This document shows positions 21,492-25,000 of a stretch of DNA of 25,000 bases, one piece after another. The translations under genes and the position numbers were made by a program. The notes below the pieces were generated by a model, which saw only the letters and a program-made list of their open reading frames with translations, ran no database searches and was not told where the DNA came from. The DNA is from Symbiodinium natans. Taxonomy: Eukaryota > Sar > Dinophyceae > Suessiales > Symbiodiniaceae. The stretch spans positions 680,001 to 705,000 of the forward strand of contig CAJNDS010002768.1 of NCBI GenBank assembly GCA_905221605.1. Reading direction: 5' to 3'. How positions within the stretch are numbered: the first letter of the stretch is position 1; each line of letters starts with the position of its first letter.

Positions 21492-21515
21492 CCTGAGCCC
21501 ACCACCCGCGGTTCA
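21097..21515. repeat. TTTAGGG, CCCTAAA and two CA microsatellites
   Basis: TTTAGGG 21097-21150, spacer, CCCTAAA 21345-21362, and CA runs at about 21394-21414 and 21458-21486 separated by CCCTAAAGCC-like sequence. Confidence 0.75.
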
Positions 21516-21519
21516 CCAC

Positions 21520-21597
21520 CTGCTGTGTCAGCATCTGCAGAGAGGGCGCCGCCACTGCTGCCGAGGCCAGGCGGATGCGGGGCTGTTCCCGGTCCAC
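21520..21597 (-). CDS. Candidate exon
   Basis: Exactly 26 codons lie between acceptor ACACGCAAG (AG at 21599-21598) and donor CAG|GTGGTG (GT at 21519-21518), reading VDREQPRIRLASAAVAAPSL and continuing QMLTQQ. Clean phase 0/0. Flanked on the right by TTTAGGG and on the left by CA microsatellites and CCCTAAA. Confidence 0.45.
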
Positions 21598-21614
21598 CTT
21601 GCGTGTACATTCAT

Positions 21615-21807
21615 AGGGTTTGGGGGTTTAGGGGTTTAGGGGTTTAGGGGTGTAGGGGTTTAGGGTTTAGGGTTTGGGGTTTCGGGTGTAGGGTGTAGGG
21701 TTTAGGGTTTAGGGTTTAGGGTTTAGGGTTTAGGGTTTAGGGTTTAGGGTTTAGGGTTTAGGGTTTAGGGTTTAGGGTTTAGGGTTTAGGGTTTAGGGTT
21801 TAGGGTT
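21615..21807. repeat. TTTAGGG array
   Basis: GGGGTTTA variants then about 20 near-perfect TTTAGGG units, ending abruptly at the AT-rich island. Confidence 0.9.
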
Positions 21808-22365
21808 AGTCTAACGTGTCTACGATGCTCAAAAAACTATACGATGCAAGTGGTCTGTGTATTTGTATTGTGCAGTATGTGTGTGTGTACTGTCTTGTTG
21901 TATTCTACTGACTTGGTCATGCAGTCATGTGTTGTGCTATGTATTTATTTTTTCATGTATTTGCTGCTTGCTTTTTATGTAATTAGGTTGTTTGTTGTTG
22001 TATGACAATGCATATTTGCAGATTCAAGTTCTATATTCACTGGTTCATTGATTCCTTCATTCATTGGCTCTTTGAATTCATTTCGTTTCATTGTATTCGT
22101 TCGTTGATTCACATGTTGCAGATGCATGTATCTATGAATTTTGTGTATGCGTTGGTTTGTATATTCATGTGGGTAAAACGGTACTTATTCGTAGATGGTG
22201 TGCATGCATATATACATATATATATATATACACATGTGGCATGTACCGCACTTCTCTATTTATCATGCATCATGGGGCTGAGTTATAGGGCTCAAGAAGA
22301 CTCTAGACATGTAGAGCAAAAGCATGCATGATAAACGTATGGACTCGAGTGCTTCTTCAAGTTTA
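21808..22365. other. AT-rich island with TA microsatellite
   Basis: About 550 bp of clearly lower GC than the rest, rich in TTG, ATTCATT and GCATGCA words, with (TA)n at about 22208-22232. It lies between a TTTAGGG and a CCCTAAA block. No gene seen; the longest frame is a low-complexity product. Confidence 0.6.
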
Positions 22366-22443
22366 AGGACCCTCAACCCTAAACCCTAAACCCTAAACCC
22401 TAAACCCTAAACCCTAAACCCTAACCCTAAACCCTAAACCCTA
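22366..22443. repeat. CCCTAAA block
   Basis: Near-perfect CCCTAAA between the AT-rich island and the candidate exon at 22450-22544. Confidence 0.9.
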
Positions 22444-22449
22444 GAAAAC

Positions 22450-22544
22450 TTCGGGCTCAAGGTTTTGCACCCCCGGCCTCGATCCATCTCCCAGCTCTCT
22501 GGAGCAAGTTCCGCAGCCTCGCGACTTGGACTTGCGCTTGGTGG
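22450..22544 (-). CDS. Candidate exon, Lys/Arg-rich with C-x2-C
   Basis: Minus-strand frame TKRKSKSRGCGTCSRELGDG and on to VQNLEPE. The acceptor is CCTGAG (AG at 22546-22545; alternative at 22538-22537) and the donor GAA|GTTTTC (GT at 22449-22448). Flanked by CCCTAAA left and TTTAGGG right. Confidence 0.42.
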
Positions 22545-22762
22545 CTCAGGGTTTAGGGTTTAGGTTTTAGGGTTTAGGGTTTAGGGTTTAGGGTTTAGGG
22601 TTTAGGGTTTAGGGTTTAGGGTTTAGGGTTTAGGGTTTAGGGTTTAGGGTTTAGGGTTTAGGGTTTAGGGTTTAGGGTTTACTGTTTAGGGTTCAGGGTT
22701 CAGGGTTCAGTGTTCAGGGCTTAGGGCCCTTAAACCCCCAACCCCTAAACCCTAAACTCTAG
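22545..22762. repeat. TTTAGGG array meeting CCCTAAA
   Basis: About 20 TTTAGGG units (22548-22690), GGGTTCA variants, then a short CCCTAAA block at 22728-22760. Almost no spacer, like 356-714. Confidence 0.85.
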
Positions 22763-22771
22763 GTGTTCTAC

Positions 22772-22827
22772 CTTGGACCCGTAAGGCTTGTACCCCTTGG
22801 GCTTTGGGGTCTCTTGTTTCAGGATCC
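22772..22827 (-). CDS. Candidate exon
   Basis: Minus-strand frame ILKQETPKPKGYKPYGSK follows acceptor TTCCCTTAG (AG at 22829-22828) and precedes donor AAG|GTAGAA (GT at 22771-22770). If the repeat-derived donor A|GTTTAGGG at 22757 is used instead, VEHL is added. Lys/Pro-rich and protein-like. Confidence 0.42.
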
Positions 22828-23141
22828 CTAAGGGAATATCAGGGCCGTATTAGGACTAGATTAAAGGGAAAACTTTAAGGGTACAACCTTAGGGGTACGA
22901 GTCTTCATCGCTTGATCCATCATTCTCTCTCTCTCTCTCACACACACCAGGGGTGCAAACCCAAGGATCAAGGTGGGGCTTAGGGTTTTGGATTAGGGTT
23001 TAGGGTTTGGAGTTCTGGATTAGGGGTTAGGGTTTAGGGTTTAGGGTTTGGGGTTTCGGGTTTAGGGTTTAGGGTTTAGGGTTTAGGGTCTCAGCTTCAA
23101 GAACCTCAAGAAAACGTGAACCCTCAACCCCACAACACGAC
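22828..23141. repeat. Spacer with CT and CA runs, then TTTAGGG
   Basis: Single-copy DNA 22830-22975 includes a CT run followed by CA (22926-22948), then TTTAGGG with variants 22978-23092. No gene seen. Confidence 0.6.
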
Positions 23142-23214
23142 CCCGAGCGCCCCGCGTGTCGAACGACAGCGTGTGCTGAGGAGGCTTGAAGTTTGGCGCG
23201 TCCTCACAAATCGG
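23142..23214 (-). CDS. Candidate exon
   Basis: Minus-strand frame PICEDAPNFKPPQHTLSFDT and on through RGAR. The acceptor is CGTGAG (AG at 23216-23215; alternative at 23204-23203) and the donor GG|GTCGTG (GT at 23141-23140). TTTAGGG flanks the acceptor side; only a short degenerate CCCTCAACC lies on the donor side. Confidence 0.42.
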
Positions 23215-23217
23215 CTC

Positions 23218-23480
23218 ACGGGTTTCAGGGTCTAGGGTTTAGGGTTTAGGGTTTAGGGTTTAGGGTATGGGTTTAGGGTTTAGGGTATCGGGTTTGGGGG
23301 GTTTGTGATCTTCATGGCCGTCAGGGGCCACAAGCAAAAAGCAAGCGCCCCAGACGAATCATCAGACTATGCACAAGGAGCGCGGCATGTCACGCGAAAG
23401 CATAAACCCTAAACCCTAAACCCTAAACCCTAAACCCTAAACCCTAAACCCTAAACCCTAAACCCTAAACCCTAAACCAT
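23218..23480. repeat. TTTAGGG block, spacer, CCCTAAA block
   Basis: TTTAGGG 23222-23297, a 105-bp spacer and CCCTAAA 23402-23478. Confidence 0.85.
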
Positions 23481-23519
23481 TTCAGTCCAGTCCAACAATT
23501 TTCATTGGTGCCAGGCTTC

Positions 23520-23935
23520 CTTCATAGTAAACGCATCCCTTTTAAAAGCACGTGTATCCCTTTTAAAATCATATGGATCATGTAGATTCATCCCTTTCAA
23601 AATCGTATGGATCCCTTTCGATTTCATACAATCTCACCCCTTTTAACATCACAGGGATCCCGTTTAAATTGATATGTGTTCCTCCCTGTTAAAATCGTAT
23701 GGATCCCTTGTAAATTCATACGAGCTCATCCCTTTGCAAGTCACATGGATCATTTTGGAATTCATATAAGCTCATCGCTTTTAAAATCATATGGATCCTG
23801 TGCAAATTCTGTTAGCTCTCGCTTTTCAAATCATAGGGACCCCATTGAAAATCACATACACTCATCCCTTTTCAAAATCAGATGAGTCCCTTTGAAATTC
23901 ATATAAACTCATTCCTTTTGAAATCATATAAAGCC
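23520..23935. repeat. Satellite-like array, about 52-bp period built of two 26-bp halves
   Basis: Diverged copies alternate CCCTTTTAAAATCATATGGA with CCCTTTNAAATTCATATNAG. About eight 52-bp units, AT-rich, ending at a C18 run (23938-23955). No TTTAGGG units inside. Confidence 0.75.
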
Positions 23936-23955
23936 AACCCCCCCCCCCCCCCCCC

Positions 23956-24226
23956 GCCCCAATTGTCCTGCCTCCCCACACTAAGGACACACTAAGGACG
24001 GGGATTCATCTGTTGACGAGGGGTGGGCGTAGACACTAAGTCAGCAGAGTGGCGGCCTCAGAAAGCCAGGAAAATGTGGGTTTAGGGTTTAGGGTTTAGG
24101 GTTTAGGGTTTAGGGTTTAGGGTTTAGGGTTTAGGGTTTAGGGTTTAGGGTTTAGGGTTTAGGGTTTAGGGTTTAGGGTTTAGGGTTTAGGGTTTAGGGT
24201 TTGGGGGCCAACCCCAAACCCTAAAC
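23956..24226. repeat. Single-copy segment then long TTTAGGG array
   Basis: Positions 23956-24077 are single-copy; a minus frame VYAHPSSTDESPSL after an AG at about 24033 might be an exon but is weak. TTTAGGG 24078-24202 is near perfect, and a short CCCTAAA follows at 24208-24226. Confidence 0.65.
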
Positions 24227-24299
24227 CAAGAGTCCTCCCCGAGCCACTCCGCGACTGCGTCCGCCAGCTGTGAGGGACCATCTAGCACCAACCAATCGC
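24227..24299 (-). CDS. Candidate exon
   Basis: A 73-nt minus-strand segment between acceptor CTCTCCAG (AG at 24301-24300) and donor TTG|GTTTAGGG (GT at 24226-24225), the donor being part of the repeat. It reads DWLVLDGPSQLADAVAEWLG. The antisense frame is Ser-rich and less convincing. The W-x-V-x-D-G-P start faintly recalls dynein heavy-chain AAA segments, but the rest does not match, so no name is given. Confidence 0.45.
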
Positions 24300-24301
24300 C
24301 T

Positions 24302-25000
24302 GGAGAGGATCTGAATGTGGAGCTTTAGGGTTGGGGTTTAGGGTTTGGGGTTTAGGGTTGAGGGTTTAGGGTTTGGGGTTTGGGGTTTGGGGTTTGGGGA
24401 TTCGGGTTCAGCTTTAGGGATAAGGGCTCAGTAGCGCTTAGGGCTTAGGGCTTAAGGTCCAGGGCTTAGGGGGGTTGAGGGTTGTTTAGGGTGAGTGTTC
24501 GGGTGCAATGTTTCGGGTTGCTAGGTAGCCGTAAACTCGGCCAAAGCCCAAGACCATAATCTCTAAACCGGAAGCTCTCGACACTCAAACTTCAACCCTC
24601 AGCCCTCAGCCCTCAGCCCTCAACCCTAAACCCTAAACCCTAAACCCTAAGACCCTGAACCCTGACCCATAGTCATGCCCAAGACCAACAGCATTAAACC
24701 TCTTTTTGCCCCCAACCCCTTCCTGAACCAAGCCAACCCTTAAACCCTTAAACCCTTAAACCCTTAAACCCTTAAACCCTTAAACCCTTAAACCCTTAAA
24801 CCCTTAAACCCTTAAACCCTTAAGCCCTTAAACCCTTAAACCCTAAACCCGTAAACCCTAAACCCTAAACTTTCTGAAACCCTAAACCCTGAACAACCCT
24901 TCCTGAACGAAAAACTGCATGCCCCTGAACCCTTAAAGCCCCGTTTTGGCGCAAGCGCCTGGCTGGTCGTCCGACTCGGGAAGTGGCGGCAGCAGTGGGA
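24302..25000. repeat. TTTAGGG variants, CCCTAAA, CCCTTAAA octamer array
   Basis: Degenerate TTTAGGG 24323-24500, spacer, CCCTAAA 24605-24650, spacer, then 12 or so CCCTTAAA units (8-bp period, about 24736-24845). The last 100 bp (24896-25000) are single-copy and may hold part of another minus-strand exon cut by the window edge. Confidence 0.7.

Noticed and set aside
22002-22331. 109-codon plus-strand ORF in the AT-rich island
   Set aside because: The product is low-complexity (IYIYIYTH and similar) from the TA microsatellite and ATTCATT words.

Overview
The window looks like nuclear DNA of a dinoflagellate. Three things suggest this: telomere-type TTTAGGG/CCCTAAA repeats occur from end to end, there is a Ty1/copia-type retrotransposon with an unusual gag-pol domain set, and a series of short candidate exons is scattered between the repeats. 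The organism is inferred from sequence style only; no rRNA or other marker gene is present. No bacterial gene, tRNA, rRNA or CRISPR array was recognised.

Layout. Positions 1-7117 and 16745-25000 are a mosaic of TTTAGGG blocks, CCCTAAA blocks and 40-150 bp single-copy segments. The blocks mostly alternate by one rule. Segments lying between a CCCTAAA block on the left and a TTTAGGG block on the right tend to read as minus-strand protein, with AG acceptors and GT donors at their edges. Segments in the opposite arrangement look non-coding. The simplest reading is a large minus-strand spliced gene (or several) whose introns start with TTTAGGG repeats and end with CCCTAAA repeats, so that each intron could fold on itself. 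I list 20 candidate exons. I recognise no family, and the splice sites are inferred by eye. Other contents are a 2.1-5.3 kb non-telomeric island framed by CTTGCCCAG fold-back repeats (with one broken coding remnant), an AT-rich island at 21.8-22.4 kb and a 52-bp satellite-like array at 23.5-23.9 kb.

A complete minus-strand LTR retrotransposon occupies 7118-16744. Its 298/299-bp LTRs are identical except for one base in a homopolymer. It sits inside a TTTAGGG array with a GTTTAG target duplication on both sides. It encodes gag (CCCH plus CCHC zinc motifs), protease, a cytosine-C5-methyltransferase-like domain, integrase, a 2-oxoglutarate/Fe(II) oxygenase-like domain resembling TET/JBP, reverse transcriptase, RNase H and a membrane-spanning tail. 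A one-base deletion in a 33-bp tandem repeat splits the polyprotein into two frames within the integrase core. Apart from that break the element looks intact and recently inserted.

The most interesting points are the pairing of a DNA-methylation-writer-like and an oxidising-enzyme-like domain in one retrotransposon polyprotein, and introns apparently built from inverted telomere repeats.
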